A stretch of DNA of 54,777 nt from the NCBI GenBank assembly GCA_021372515.1, contig JAJFUG010000083.1:1-54777 (forward strand), given 5' to 3'. Shown here one piece after another: positions 26,515-34,806 of the stretch. A program made the position numbers and the translations under genes. The notes under the pieces were generated by a model. That model did not search any database. It saw nothing but the letters and a program-made list of their open reading frames with translations, and was not told the origin of the DNA. The DNA is from a bacterium. GTDB taxonomy: Bacteria > Gemmatimonadota > Glassbacteria > GWA2-58-10. Within the stretch, counting starts at the first letter, position 1, and every line of letters begins with the position of its first letter.

Positions 26515-27693
26515 ATGAACCGTTTGACTGTCAGCCTGATCCTACTGCTCTTTCTGACCCTCTCATCCCTCGCGGCAGAGGAGCTGTTCCAGGCGCCCGC
26601 CGGGGTCAGCACGCGCTGGTATTCTTTCGAGAACCCCACCGCAGCCAAAGGCGCGGGCGGACAGACAAACCAGACCCGCAAGGGCGCGGCGGCCCGCGAG
26701 ATCGCCTCGGGCGAGACTGTCACCCTGGCCGACATCCAGGGACCGGGCATCATCCGCCGTATCTGGATGACTGTGCGCAACAAGCCGGAGAACCTGCGCG
26801 GCCTGGTGCTGCGTATCTATTGGGAGGACCAGGACTACCCCTCGGTCGAGGCCCCGCTGCAGGATTTCTTCGGCATCCCGTTCGCCCGTCAGGCGGCGTT
26901 CGAGAGCGCCCTGTTCTCCAATCCGGAGGGCCGCTCTTTCAACTGCTTTGTCCCCATGCCGTTCAAGACACACGCCCGGGTCACGATCGAAAACCAGGCC
27001 CCCGAGAGCGCCGGCTCGCTGTTCTACGACATCGACTGCACCGTGGGCGACAATCTGCCCGCGGATTTCTGCTATTTCCACGCCCGCTACCGTCGTGAGA
27101 ACCCCACCACGCCCAAGAAGGATTTCCAGATCCTGCCGCGGGTCGAGGGCCGCGGACGGTACCTGGGCTGCAACGTGGGGGTGCGCGCTATCGGGCAGTT
27201 CGGCCAGCCGACATGGTTCGGCGAGGGCGAGATGAAAATCTACCTGGACGGCGACCGCGAGTATCCCACCCTGGTGGGAACCGGCACCGAGGACCTGCTG
27301 GGAAGCGCCTGGGGCCTGGGGCCGTTCAACCACCTCTACCAGGGCTGCCTTCTGGGTGACGGCGGTAACGGGGTCTGGGGGTTCTACCGCTTCCACGTGC
27401 CAGACCCGGTGTATTTCCAGAAAGAAATCCAGGTCGACCTTCAGCAGATGCAAGGCGCCATGACCGAGCAGCTAAAAGAGAAAGTGAGCCCGGAGAATTA
27501 TCCGGAGATGGTCGACACGCATAAGCCTTTCAACCCGGCGGATTACAGCGAGGATATCTGGCGGAATTTCGAGGCGCCGCAGGATGTCTGCGCCACGGCC
27601 TACTGGTACCAGAGCCTGCCCTCGCCCAAGTGGGGGCCGCTGGAGCCCTACGCCTCGCGCATGAAAGACCTTCTTCTGCCGCCCAAGCCGTGA
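26515..27693 (+). CDS. Exported GH172 (DUF2961)-family protein
   Basis: A 392-residue protein with a signal peptide (NRLTVSLILLLFLTLSSLAA). The DUF2961 jelly-roll shows IQGPGIIRRIWMTV, VEAPLQDFFGIPF, the segment GEGEMKIYLDGDREYP (about 235-250) and the hallmark LVGTGTEDLLGSAWG (about 252-266). The family is now GH172; characterised members act on fructofuranose dianhydrides or D-arabinofuranose polymers. Glutamates in the GEGE and GTGTED motifs are the likely catalytic pair. The usual GTGTEDY reads GTGTEDL here. Predicted role: periplasmic hydrolysis of furanosides. ATG 26515 follows AGGGAGA. Divergent from the ECF sigma gene. Confidence 0.85.
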   Translation: MNRLTVSLILLLFLTLSSLAAEELFQAPAGVSTRWYSFENPTAAKGAGGQTNQTRKGAAAREIASGETVTLADIQGPGIIRRIWMTVRNKPENLRGLVLRIYWEDQDYPSVEAPLQDFFGIPFARQAAFESALFSNPEGRSFNCFVPMPFKTHARVTIENQAPESAGSLFYDIDCTVGDNLPADFCYFHARYRRENPTTPKKDFQILPRVEGRGRYLGCNVGVRAIGQFGQPTWFGEGEMKIYLDGDREYPTLVGTGTEDLLGSAWGLGPFNHLYQGCLLGDGGNGVWGFYRFHVPDPVYFQKEIQVDLQQMQGAMTEQLKEKVSPENYPEMVDTHKPFNPADYSEDIWRNFEAPQDVCATAYWYQSLPSPKWGPLEPYASRMKDLLLPPKP

Positions 27694-27758
27694 TTGCGGA
27701 GTGTGCGATGCGGTTTGCGGGAGGTTTAGGTACGGTCAGGAGACTCGGGCCGCGGACT

Positions 27759-27830
27759 GGGGGCCGCGCCGGGCGCCGGAGGCGCCGCGTGCGCAGCCGC
27801 CCGCCGTTTCACGGCGGCGGCGCGGCCCCC
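27759..27830. repeat. GC-rich three-way-junction palindrome
   Basis: A perfect 12-bp outer stem, GGGGGCCGCGCC (27759-27770) with GGCGCGGCCCCC (27819-27830), encloses two further hairpins. These are GGCGCC-GGA-GGCGCC (27772-27786) and CCGCCG-TTTCA-CGGCGG (27801-27817). It lies between two convergent genes (ends 27693 and 27849), where it may act as a bidirectional transcript end. No T-run is present and no second copy was noticed in the window. Confidence 0.6.
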
Positions 27831-27848
27831 CCCGCACCCCAGGCCCGC

Positions 27849-28685
27849 TCAGTAGGCCCAGTCCGGAGCGTAGGCGAAAAGCCCGGCCGTGTGGAGCAGT
27901 GTGTTCTCGACCACTCCGGGTAGCTGGGAGTAGCCGAAAGCCAGTCCCCCCAGAATCAGCGCCGAGGGGAACTCGGCGTGCCCGGCGCCGTCGAACAGAC
28001 GGGTGAAATCGCGCTCCTGGATGAACAGTCCCCCGGCCAGAGGGCCCAACTCGCCCGAGATCATCTCCGCGGCGCGGTCCAGGCTCTCGGCCGAAAAATC
28101 GACCGCAGCCCAGCTACCGGCGTAGCGGTCCAGGCTGGTGACCAGGGTCACTTCGCCCTGTTCCACCGATGCGATCAGGCTGAACGACAGGTTCTCCTCC
28201 GCAAAGACCGAGAGCAGGAAAGTCCCCGCCACGCTCATGTTCTGCCGCAGGAAATCGCTCATGGCCTGAAACCCGACCGGCCCGCGGTCGAGGCTGAGTT
28301 CCGGGTATATCCCGAATTTCTCGTTCTGACAGGCTTTGACCGCTTCGATCACCCGCGCCAGGAAAGCATAGCGTCCCTCATCCGGGGCCGGGGTGAGGTT
28401 CTGGGCCGCGCAGAGGTTGTCGTAGCTGTCGCGGTCGGTGATAATCACACGACGGACCCGGTAGCTGTTGTTGTCGTAGATCAGCCGGGCGCTGATCCGG
28501 GCGTCCGTGATACGGGAAAGCCCGAACTGTCGCGCCTCCCCGTCCAGCACGAACCGCCGCGGGATGCCGTCCTCGTGCCAGAGCACCGCCTGGGGGGCCC
28601 GCTGCGAGATTTTCTGCAGATAACCGACATAGGCGCTCCAACCGCGCGGGTCGATTTCCCTGACTGTCATCCGGGGCGAGATCAC
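27849..28685 (-). CDS. Hypothetical protein coupled to a GH35-like gene
   Basis: A 278-residue protein of unrecognised family, without signal peptide or membrane segment. It looks like a mixed alpha/beta soluble protein: an N-terminal part with VREIDPRGWSAYVGYLQKIS and RFVLDGEARQFGLSRITDA, a mid-region YDNNSYRVRRVIITDRDSYD, and a C-terminal part rich in short hydrophobic strands. It starts at GTG 28685, overlapping the stop of the GH35-like gene by 4 nt (GTGA), with GGGAGG about seven nt upstream. The coupling suggests a joint function with the exported glycosidase-like protein, although the two would be in different compartments. No function is assigned. Confidence 0.75.
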   Translation of the reverse strand: MISPRMTVREIDPRGWSAYVGYLQKISQRAPQAVLWHEDGIPRRFVLDGEARQFGLSRITDARISARLIYDNNSYRVRRVIITDRDSYDNLCAAQNLTPAPDEGRYAFLARVIEAVKACQNEKFGIYPELSLDRGPVGFQAMSDFLRQNMSVAGTFLLSVFAEENLSFSLIASVEQGEVTLVTSLDRYAGSWAAVDFSAESLDRAAEMISGELGPLAGGLFIQERDFTRLFDGAGHAEFPSALILGGLAFGYSQLPGVVENTLLHTAGLFAYAPDWAY

Positions 28686-30811
28686 GGGCGCACCTCCCAG
28701 ATTGCGAGGCTGCGCGGCGCCAGCTCCACTCTGAGGCTTCCCTCCATGACAGAGGCCTCCGCCCGGCCGTACGGGGTGACAGTCAGGAGGCCCTGGAAGA
28801 AAATGTCGCTGTGCTGCGGGCGGTCGCTGCTGTTGGCCACGAAAAGAAGACCCGCGCCCTCCAGGTTCTGGAAAAACGACAGGTCCAGGCTCGTGTTCGC
28901 CCGGGTAAAACGGGGCGAGATGCCCAGGGTCTTAATCAGGCGGCCCACCTCGTGCGGGCTTTCCATCTGGATCAGGCTGAGATTGGCCGCCTGGGTTCGT
29001 CCGGCCGGGGCCAGATAGTCGGCCAGAGGCATCGCACCGGCGAAAAAGTTCTCCACCTGAAGGTTGCGGTGCATGCTCTGGTCCAGATAAGGCCGTCCCG
29101 GCCCGAACACCAGCGCCCCGCCTTTGGACACGAACGCCCGCAGGGTCTCGATCTCCCGCCGGTCGAGATAATCGCTGCAAGAGAGGATCGCCACCTTGTA
29201 GCAGCAGAGCCGCTCGGCGGAGATGGCAGAATCGCCGCAATCCCAGTCGAAACCCACCTCGCGCATCAGTTCCGTAGCCTGGTCCAGCCAGAGCGTGCAG
29301 GTCTCGGGCGAGTTGAGAAGGCCCAGGTCCGCGGTCTCGTTGAACACCTCCCCGCCCAGGTCCAGGCCGGCCATGTCGCGGCGGTGTTCCAGGGCGGCGC
29401 TCAGACGGTCCAGGCCGCGGTTGAACAGCACGATAGTCTCGGCCTGCTTGGAATAATCCTGGAAGCGGCTCTCGCGCAGAAAGCGAACGACCCGGCGCAA
29501 CGGCTCGCAGTACTCCCCGCGCACCCGGCAGTCCCGGGTGAAAGCCCCGCCGGTCCAGTTGTCCGCCTCGGCCGCAAGATGAAAATTCAATCCCCGCAGA
29601 CCCTGCATCACAGCGGTCAGGGCCAGGAACTCGAACTCCTCCGGAGTGAGTGGGACATTGGCGTTCTCCAGAGCTGCGCCGAGAGTGAAACCCGAGTGGA
29701 ACGGGTAACGGCTGATCCCGGAGGCCATCTTTGCGCTGCGCCGCTCGGTGAGGTAATCCAGCGTCCCGGAGCCGGAGTTGTCGAACCCGGCGAAAGCGAT
29801 GTCATGCGAACTCTCGACCGCTTCCGGGTTGAACGGAGCGCGGAAACCCGAGGGCAGGGCGGCGAACACCGGCACGCCCTCCACCCCGCGCTTGACCAGC
29901 ATGCTGGCCAGACGGTCGAGGTGACGGGCGATGGAGACCTCGCGGAATTCCACCCAGTCGAGATGGCGGGGCAGTTCGTGCGGGTTCTCGGCCTCGAAGC
30001 GCCGCGGCGGCTCCACGGACTCGAACGAGGGGTAGTCGCTGCCGTAGGCGTTGTTCAGCTCTTCGATGTCGGTGTAGAGGCCGGCCAGCCAGCTACGGTA
30101 GCTGTCCAGGGCGGGAAGGCTGTAGTCGAGGCTGTAAACGTAGCGCGAGTGTATGAAAAGGCCGGCGCCGTCATCCACCTGCACCCCGATCACCGGACCG
30201 CCTGCGCTGCAAAGGTGGCGCTTGAGAAGCTGCCCCACCAGGTCGAACCAGGACCCGACCTCGTCCTCGAAAGCCTGGCTGAAACAGCTCGGCAGCGGGT
30301 ACTGCCCGTTGCGTCCGAAATGTATCTCCATGTTGCCGTCGCTGCCGCGAGCCGGCACCCGCGGGTCGAACAGCACGCGGCGCGGGATGCCGTTGTCCTG
30401 GACCTCGTGGCCCTGGAACGGTCCGGGACGGGCCAGCACTCTCATACCTCGCGTGGCGGCCTGCTTGAGGAAAGAGTCCAGGTCAAGCTCCGCCCGCCCG
30501 GAGCCGAAATCGAATCCGCCCTGCGCGCGCTCGTGCAGTGACCAGGGAATGTCCACTCTCAGGGTGATCAGCCCCAGACGGGACAGGTTGTCCAGAAGCT
30601 CGGGCCAGCGCGCCGGCTCGTGGCACCAGTAGTGCACTGTCCCGCTGTAGAGAGGATACACACGGCTGTCGATCACAAACCCGTCCCGCCCCACCTCGAT
30701 CCCGCCGCCCCGTCCGCGGCAGGCGCTGGCAAGCAGGATCGCGCCCCCTGCCGGGAGTACTCCCAGGGCGGTCAGAAAGTCCCTCCGGCTTATCCTGGTC
30801 AGGGCATTCAC
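28682..30811 (-). CDS. Tat-exported GH35-like beta-galactosidase-type lipoprotein, atypical active site
   Basis: A 709-residue protein. A twin-arginine signal ISRRDF (7-12) leads to a hydrophobic core and Cys31 (LASAC), so a lipoprotein is likely. The TIM-barrel start YPLYSGTVHYWCHEPARWPELLDNLSRLGL follows GH35 enzymes, as does LARPGPFQGHEVQDNGIPR. The GH35 acid/base motif normally reads VQVENEYG, but here it is VQVDDGAG (210-217), without the glutamate. A C-terminal Rossmann-like trimerisation-type domain is present (VFNRGLDRLSA to GALVFGPGRPYL). It may be a non-hydrolytic binder or use another residue. GTG start at 30811. Middle gene of an operon with an AEC transporter. Confidence 0.75.
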   Translation of the reverse strand: MNALTRISRRDFLTALGVLPAGGAILLASACRGRGGGIEVGRDGFVIDSRVYPLYSGTVHYWCHEPARWPELLDNLSRLGLITLRVDIPWSLHERAQGGFDFGSGRAELDLDSFLKQAATRGMRVLARPGPFQGHEVQDNGIPRRVLFDPRVPARGSDGNMEIHFGRNGQYPLPSCFSQAFEDEVGSWFDLVGQLLKRHLCSAGGPVIGVQVDDGAGLFIHSRYVYSLDYSLPALDSYRSWLAGLYTDIEELNNAYGSDYPSFESVEPPRRFEAENPHELPRHLDWVEFREVSIARHLDRLASMLVKRGVEGVPVFAALPSGFRAPFNPEAVESSHDIAFAGFDNSGSGTLDYLTERRSAKMASGISRYPFHSGFTLGAALENANVPLTPEEFEFLALTAVMQGLRGLNFHLAAEADNWTGGAFTRDCRVRGEYCEPLRRVVRFLRESRFQDYSKQAETIVLFNRGLDRLSAALEHRRDMAGLDLGGEVFNETADLGLLNSPETCTLWLDQATELMREVGFDWDCGDSAISAERLCCYKVAILSCSDYLDRREIETLRAFVSKGGALVFGPGRPYLDQSMHRNLQVENFFAGAMPLADYLAPAGRTQAANLSLIQMESPHEVGRLIKTLGISPRFTRANTSLDLSFFQNLEGAGLLFVANSSDRPQHSDIFFQGLLTVTPYGRAEASVMEGSLRVELAPRSLAIWEVRP

Positions 30812-30836
30812 GGCTCGAACCCGTCCCCTCTGCGGC

Positions 30837-31793
30837 TCAGAGTAGAACCTGCGTCAGGCTGAAAAACAGCGGCATGGTCAGAAGCGCGATCAGATAGGAG
30901 ATCACCAGCACCCCGCAGACCAGGTGCTCATCTCCGCCGAAATGCACGGCCTGCAGCGCCAGCCCGGTCGCCGGCGGCGAGGACATCTCCAGCATCCAGA
31001 ACGAACTCTCCAGCGGCCCGCTGCTGAAAGAGGTGTATTTCAGCACCGCGAACATTACCAAGGGAATGGCCACCAGCTTGATCAGCGCCACCCGCGTGAT
31101 GTTGAACACCGAGGGCATCCGCTGCACGTGCAGCGAGCCGATGGTCAGGCCAAGCACCACCGTGGCCAGCGGCACGCAGGAGCGCCCGATCATCTCCACC
31201 GGGCTGAGTATGATCGTCGGGAACCAGACCCGCAGGCCGGTAAACACCATGAACATCGCGGCCAGGGTCGCCACGAACGGGACAGTGATCAGCTGGCCCG
31301 GGCGCAGACGGTTGCCCTTGCGGTGCGAGATCAGGTAGCTGCCGATGCTCCAGAGCAGCGGGTTGTAGGTCAGAAGCAGCAGGAACAGGTAGATCGAAAA
31401 CCGGTGGAACTGGTCCGGGAACAGTATCTCGCCGATCGGCAGCACCAGATAGCCCGCGTTCTGGAACGTGGTCAGGGCGCTCAGGGCCCGTCCGTGCTCG
31501 TGCTGGTCGCGGAAAATCAGCCAGGAGGGAGGCAGGACGAACACCACGGTCAAGATACCCAGCAGGGGAAATTTCCACCAGTCGTGGTACTCGGCCACGT
31601 TGAAATCGCGCATGATGCTGCCGAATATCAGGCAGGGCAGGGACAGATTGACCACAATTCCGCTCAGGGCCCGGATGTGGTTCTCGTCGAACACCTTTCG
31701 CCGTACCAGGAACGCCGAGGCCCCGATCACCAGGGCGATCTGGATCAGCGCCGCGAGGGTGGCCAGAAAGGATTTACCGATCACAGCAATCAA
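30837..31793 (-). CDS. AEC-family (auxin efflux carrier-like) transporter
   Basis: A 318-residue membrane protein with about ten transmembrane helices in two inverted halves. Family features are LSGIVVNLSLPCLIFGSIM in the first half, TTFQNAGYLVLPIGEILFP mid-way and SCVPLATVVLGLTIGSL at the start of the second half. Members carry organic anions such as malate, malonate or auxin-like molecules. The start is TTG 31793 with GGAG six nt upstream. It lies 25 nt before the GH35-like gene in a three-gene operon; the substrate may relate to that system. Confidence 0.85.
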   Translation of the reverse strand: MIAVIGKSFLATLAALIQIALVIGASAFLVRRKVFDENHIRALSGIVVNLSLPCLIFGSIMRDFNVAEYHDWWKFPLLGILTVVFVLPPSWLIFRDQHEHGRALSALTTFQNAGYLVLPIGEILFPDQFHRFSIYLFLLLLTYNPLLWSIGSYLISHRKGNRLRPGQLITVPFVATLAAMFMVFTGLRVWFPTIILSPVEMIGRSCVPLATVVLGLTIGSLHVQRMPSVFNITRVALIKLVAIPLVMFAVLKYTSFSSGPLESSFWMLEMSSPPATGLALQAVHFGGDEHLVCGVLVISYLIALLTMPLFFSLTQVLL

Positions 31794-31989
31794 TCTTCGC
31801 TCCGTTTTGCACTCTTTTTCAGATCAGGGCTTCTCCGTGGGCCGGCACCCGACGGAGTCGTACCGGACAAGCTAAAAAGATAGCCATTTACGTCGATTTA
31901 TTCAAGTCGCTCGGCCGGCGCCACACCGTGGCGGGCCGCTCCCGATCACGGGCAGCACCGAGATTTCAGCCACTCACGCGGCAAAACAA

Positions 31990-32018
31990 TTGACACGACC
32001 GGCTCATTTTCATACTAA
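31990..32018 (+). promoter_or_regulatory. Candidate promoter of the dihydrolipoyl dehydrogenase gene
   Basis: A perfect -35 box TTGACA (31990-31995), a 17-nt spacer and a weak -10 box TACTAA (32013-32018). The predicted leader is about 98 nt. The remaining part of the divergent gap 31794-32122 shows no other feature. Confidence 0.5.
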
Positions 32019-32122
32019 ATAGAGTGCGCTTCCGGAAGCGACTGGCCGATGGGCGCCACCGGAGAACGGCAGGCCGGACTCGACCCGACACAGAAAACAA
32101 TTTGTCCGTAATTGGAGTCGCC

Positions 32123-33523
32123 ATGTCAGACGTACAGAGCAGCTTCGATATTCTGGTCCTGGGCGGTGGCCCCGGCGGCTACGTGGCCGCTATCCGCGCC
32201 GCCCAGCTCGGCCGCAGCGTGGCCCTGGTCGAGCGGGAGGCCCTGGGCGGGGTCTGCCTCAACTGGGGCTGCGTGCCCAGCAAAGCACTCCTGCGCAGCG
32301 CCCAGCTTTACCAGGATATCCTGCGCGCCGGGGACTTCGGGCTGAAAGTCGCAGAGCCGGGTTTCGATTGGAGCGCCATAGTCAAGCGCAGCCGTCAGGT
32401 GGCCGACCGCACCCGCCGCGGCGTGAATTACCTGATGAAAAAGAATGGGATCACGGTGGTCGAGGGCCGGGGCGAACTGCTGGGCCGCGGCAAGATGGGA
32501 GTGAAAGGTGAAAACGGAGAGCTGGAACTCGCAGCCAAGGATATAATCCTGGCCGTGGGCGGCCATCCCCGGGCCGTGCCGGGCCTGGAGATCGACCGGA
32601 CCAGCGTGATCACCAGCCGCGAGGCCCTGGCCCTTCCCGAGCTGCCCCGCTCGGTCCTGATCGTGGGCGCCGGCGCTATCGGGATCGAGTTCGCCTACAT
32701 GCTGAACTCTTTCGGCGTCACCGTGACCGTGGTCGAGCTGCTGGAGCGTATCCTGCCGCTGGAGGATGAGGAGGTGAGCGAGGAGCTGCACAGGATATTC
32801 ACCAAGCGCGGGATCAAGTTCATCACCGGAGCGAAAGTGACCAGCCTGAGCCGCGAGGGCGGCCTCTGCCGGGTGACTGTGGAGTCCGCCTCCGGCAGCA
32901 CGGAGATAGATACTGAGAAAGTGCTCCTGGCCGTGGGCGTGGCCGCCAACACCGAGGGGATCGGGCTGGAGGCTGCGGGGGTGGAGACCGAACGCGGGTT
33001 CATCCGGGTGGATGACACTTGCCGCACCGCTGCCAAGGGGGTGAGCGCCATCGGCGATTGCATCGGCGCGCCGCTCCTGGCCCATGCCGCCTCGCGGGAG
33101 GCCCTGGTGGCGGTGGACTCCCTCTGCGGTCTCCCGGCCCTCCGCCCCGCGCCCGGCCTTATCCCCGGCGCGATCTACTGCGAGCCGCAGGTGGCCAGCA
33201 TCGGCCTGACCGAAAAAAAGGCCGAGGCGGCCGGGTTCAAGGTGCGCGTGGGACGGTTCCCGTTCCGGCCCCTGGGCAAGGCCCTGGCCTCGGGCAACAC
33301 GGATGGGTTCGCCAAGCTGGTGATCGACTCCGGAACCGGAAAGCTGCTGGGAGCACACCTGATCGGCCCGGAGGCCACGGAGCTGATCCCCGAGCTGTCG
33401 CTGGCCCGCTGGCTCGACCTGGATGCCGCCGCCCTGCACCGGGCGGTCCATCCGCACCCCACGTTCTCGGAGGCCGTGGCCGAGGCCGCCGCCGACTGTC
33501 TGGGGCAGGCGATACACATCTGA
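32123..33523 (+). CDS. lpdA: Dihydrolipoyl dehydrogenase
   Basis: A 466-residue FAD disulfide oxidoreductase, the E3 component of 2-oxoacid dehydrogenases and the glycine cleavage system. FAD motif GGGPGG (14-19), redox pair C45/C50 (GGVCLNWGCVPSK), NAD motif GAGAIGIEFA, second FAD segment ISAIGD and the C-terminal His-Glu pair in HPHPTFSEA. No lipoyl domain is fused. Start ATG 32123 with GGAG seven nt upstream; the longer in-frame start at 32024 has no family support. The gene stands alone, apart from E1/E2 genes, so it may serve several complexes. Confidence 0.95.
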   Translation: MSDVQSSFDILVLGGGPGGYVAAIRAAQLGRSVALVEREALGGVCLNWGCVPSKALLRSAQLYQDILRAGDFGLKVAEPGFDWSAIVKRSRQVADRTRRGVNYLMKKNGITVVEGRGELLGRGKMGVKGENGELELAAKDIILAVGGHPRAVPGLEIDRTSVITSREALALPELPRSVLIVGAGAIGIEFAYMLNSFGVTVTVVELLERILPLEDEEVSEELHRIFTKRGIKFITGAKVTSLSREGGLCRVTVESASGSTEIDTEKVLLAVGVAANTEGIGLEAAGVETERGFIRVDDTCRTAAKGVSAIGDCIGAPLLAHAASREALVAVDSLCGLPALRPAPGLIPGAIYCEPQVASIGLTEKKAEAAGFKVRVGRFPFRPLGKALASGNTDGFAKLVIDSGTGKLLGAHLIGPEATELIPELSLARWLDLDAAALHRAVHPHPTFSEAVAEAAADCLGQAIHI

Positions 33524-33560
33524 CATCGATTTGCGCCCGCACCGCCCGAGGATAACTACC

Positions 33561-33586
33561 GTAGGGGCGGCCCCCTGTGGCCGCCC
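33561..33586. repeat. GTAGGGGCG-type palindromic repeat
   Basis: Starts GTAGGGGCGGCC and ends GGCCGCCC, with the conserved CCTGTG centre. Same family as 2616-2667 and 36929-36953. It lies 38 nt after the lpdA stop. A second imperfect hairpin follows at 33590-33616 (ACAGG/CCTGT). Part of the 403-base gap 33524-33926. Confidence 0.75.
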
Positions 33587-33643
33587 GAACAGGTCAGGGC
33601 AGGCGCAGGAGCCTGTCACATAGGAAACCTCCAAGAATCAAAT

Positions 33644-33672
33644 GCAGGGGCGGGTTTAATACCCGCCCTACG
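33644..33672. repeat. CAGGGGCGGG palindromic repeat, second copy
   Basis: GCAGGGGCGGGT, loop TTAAT, then ACCCGCCCTACG. It matches the element at 12406-12432, but the right arm is diverged at its outer end (CCCTAC rather than CCCCTG). Confidence 0.7.
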
Positions 33673-33790
33673 CAGGAGTTGGCTGTTTTAGCCCATAGCA
33701 GGTGGGGCGGAATCAGTTTCGATTGAAAAGACAGCTAAATGCAACTTAGTAGGGATGGAATAGCATATTGTGTTGAAGACTTTACGTAAC

Positions 33791-33839
33791 CCCGGCAAAT
33801 GCCCGGTAGTTAAACAGCCGGAAGAATGCCGGGTTTTTT
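33791..33839 (+). terminator. Terminator just upstream of the nuo promoter
   Basis: CCCGGCA (33791-33797) pairs with TGCCGGG (33827-33833), followed by TTTTTT. The large loop contains a smaller CCGG/CCGG stem. It lies 268 nt past the lpdA stop and 3 nt before the nuo -35 box, so it shields nuo from read-through. It could also end an unseen short RNA from the 33524-33790 region. Confidence 0.75.
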
Positions 33840-33841
33840 AC

Positions 33842-33870
33842 TGGACAAAGGTGCGGCCAAACTGTAAAAT
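33842..33870 (+). promoter_or_regulatory. Sigma-70-type promoter of the nuo operon
   Basis: The -35 box TGGACA (33842-33847), a 17-nt spacer and the -10 box TAAAAT (33865-33870); each box differs from consensus at one position. The predicted start near 33877 gives a 50-nt leader to nuoA. Confidence 0.8.
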
Positions 33871-33926
33871 AAATTAATTCGCACCGGCCTCTGAACCCCT
33901 TGCCACAAGGATACCAGGCGCTCCAG

Positions 33927-34283
33927 ATGCAGAGTTTCATTCCAGTAGTCATCACAATCGTTATCGCCGCGGTGATGGTCGGGGCCGCCTTGGGCCTGGC
34001 CGCGCTCTGCGGCCCCAGGCCCCGGACCGACAAGACCAAGGAAACCCCGTTCGAGTGCGGGCGGGCGCCGTTCGAGGAGCCGGGACGACCGTTCCCGGTG
34101 CATTTCTATGTCACCGCGATCCTGTTCATCGTCTTCGACATCGAGGTGGTGTTCCTCTATCCCTGGATCGCCGCGCGCAACGCGGTGGGCGCCTATGGCC
34201 TGCTGGCCGTGCTGATCTTCCTGTTCCTGCTCACTTTCGCCCTGCTCTACGAGTGGCTGAAAGGGGGCATGGAATGGCGCTGA
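33927..34283 (+). CDS. nuoA: NADH-quinone oxidoreductase subunit A
   Basis: A 118-residue membrane subunit of complex I with three helices. The family signature KETPFECGRAPFEEPGRPF, then HFYVTAILFIVFDIEVVFLYP, is clear; it holds the cysteine loop that changes with the active/deactive state. ATG 33927 is chosen; an in-frame TTG at 33900 would add nine residues. Overlaps nuoB by 10 nt. First gene of the cluster. Confidence 0.95.
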   Translation: MQSFIPVVITIVIAAVMVGAALGLAALCGPRPRTDKTKETPFECGRAPFEEPGRPFPVHFYVTAILFIVFDIEVVFLYPWIAARNAVGAYGLLAVLIFLFLLTFALLYEWLKGGMEWR

Positions 34284-34750
34284 AACCGATGCTTGGCGGC
34301 GAAAACTGGGTCACCTCGCGCCTGGACAAGGTGGTGGGCTGGGCGCGCAAGTACTCGGTGTTCCCCTACCCCTTTGTCACTGCCTGCTGCGGCATGGAGT
34401 ACATGTCGCTCTCCAGCTCGCACTACGACCTCGACCGTTTCGGCATGGCTTTCCCGCGTTTCACCCCCCGTCAGGCCGACCTGCTGTTCGTGGTGGGCAC
34501 GATCAGCCACAAGATCGCCCCGGTGCTGCGACGGGTCTACGACCAGATGTGCGAGCCCAAGTGGGTCATCGCGTTCGGGGTCTGCACCTGCACCGGCGGG
34601 TTCTACGACAACTACGCCACGGTCCAGGGGATCGACACGATCATCCCCGTGGATGTCTACATCCCCGGCTGCCCGCCGCGGCCCGAGACCGTGATCCAGG
34701 GCATGATGCTGCTGCAGGAAAAGATCGCCAGACAGAAACAGGAATACTGA
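34274..34750 (+). CDS. nuoB: NADH-quinone oxidoreductase subunit B
   Basis: A 158-residue peripheral-arm subunit that binds cluster N2, the last iron-sulfur centre before quinone. Ligand segments are TACCGMEY (tandem Cys), GVCTCTGGFYDNYATVQGID and IPGCPPRPE. ATG 34274 has AAGGGGG about six nt upstream and lies in the end of nuoA. The long frame reaching back to 34055 is an artefact of the overlap. Confidence 0.96.
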   Translation: MALKPMLGGENWVTSRLDKVVGWARKYSVFPYPFVTACCGMEYMSLSSSHYDLDRFGMAFPRFTPRQADLLFVVGTISHKIAPVLRRVYDQMCEPKWVIAFGVCTCTGGFYDNYATVQGIDTIIPVDVYIPGCPPRPETVIQGMMLLQEKIARQKQEY

Positions 34751-34806
34751 ACCGCCGGTTGAACGATATGCCGGCGTTATAAACAATCATTCACGGAATT
34801 GAACGG

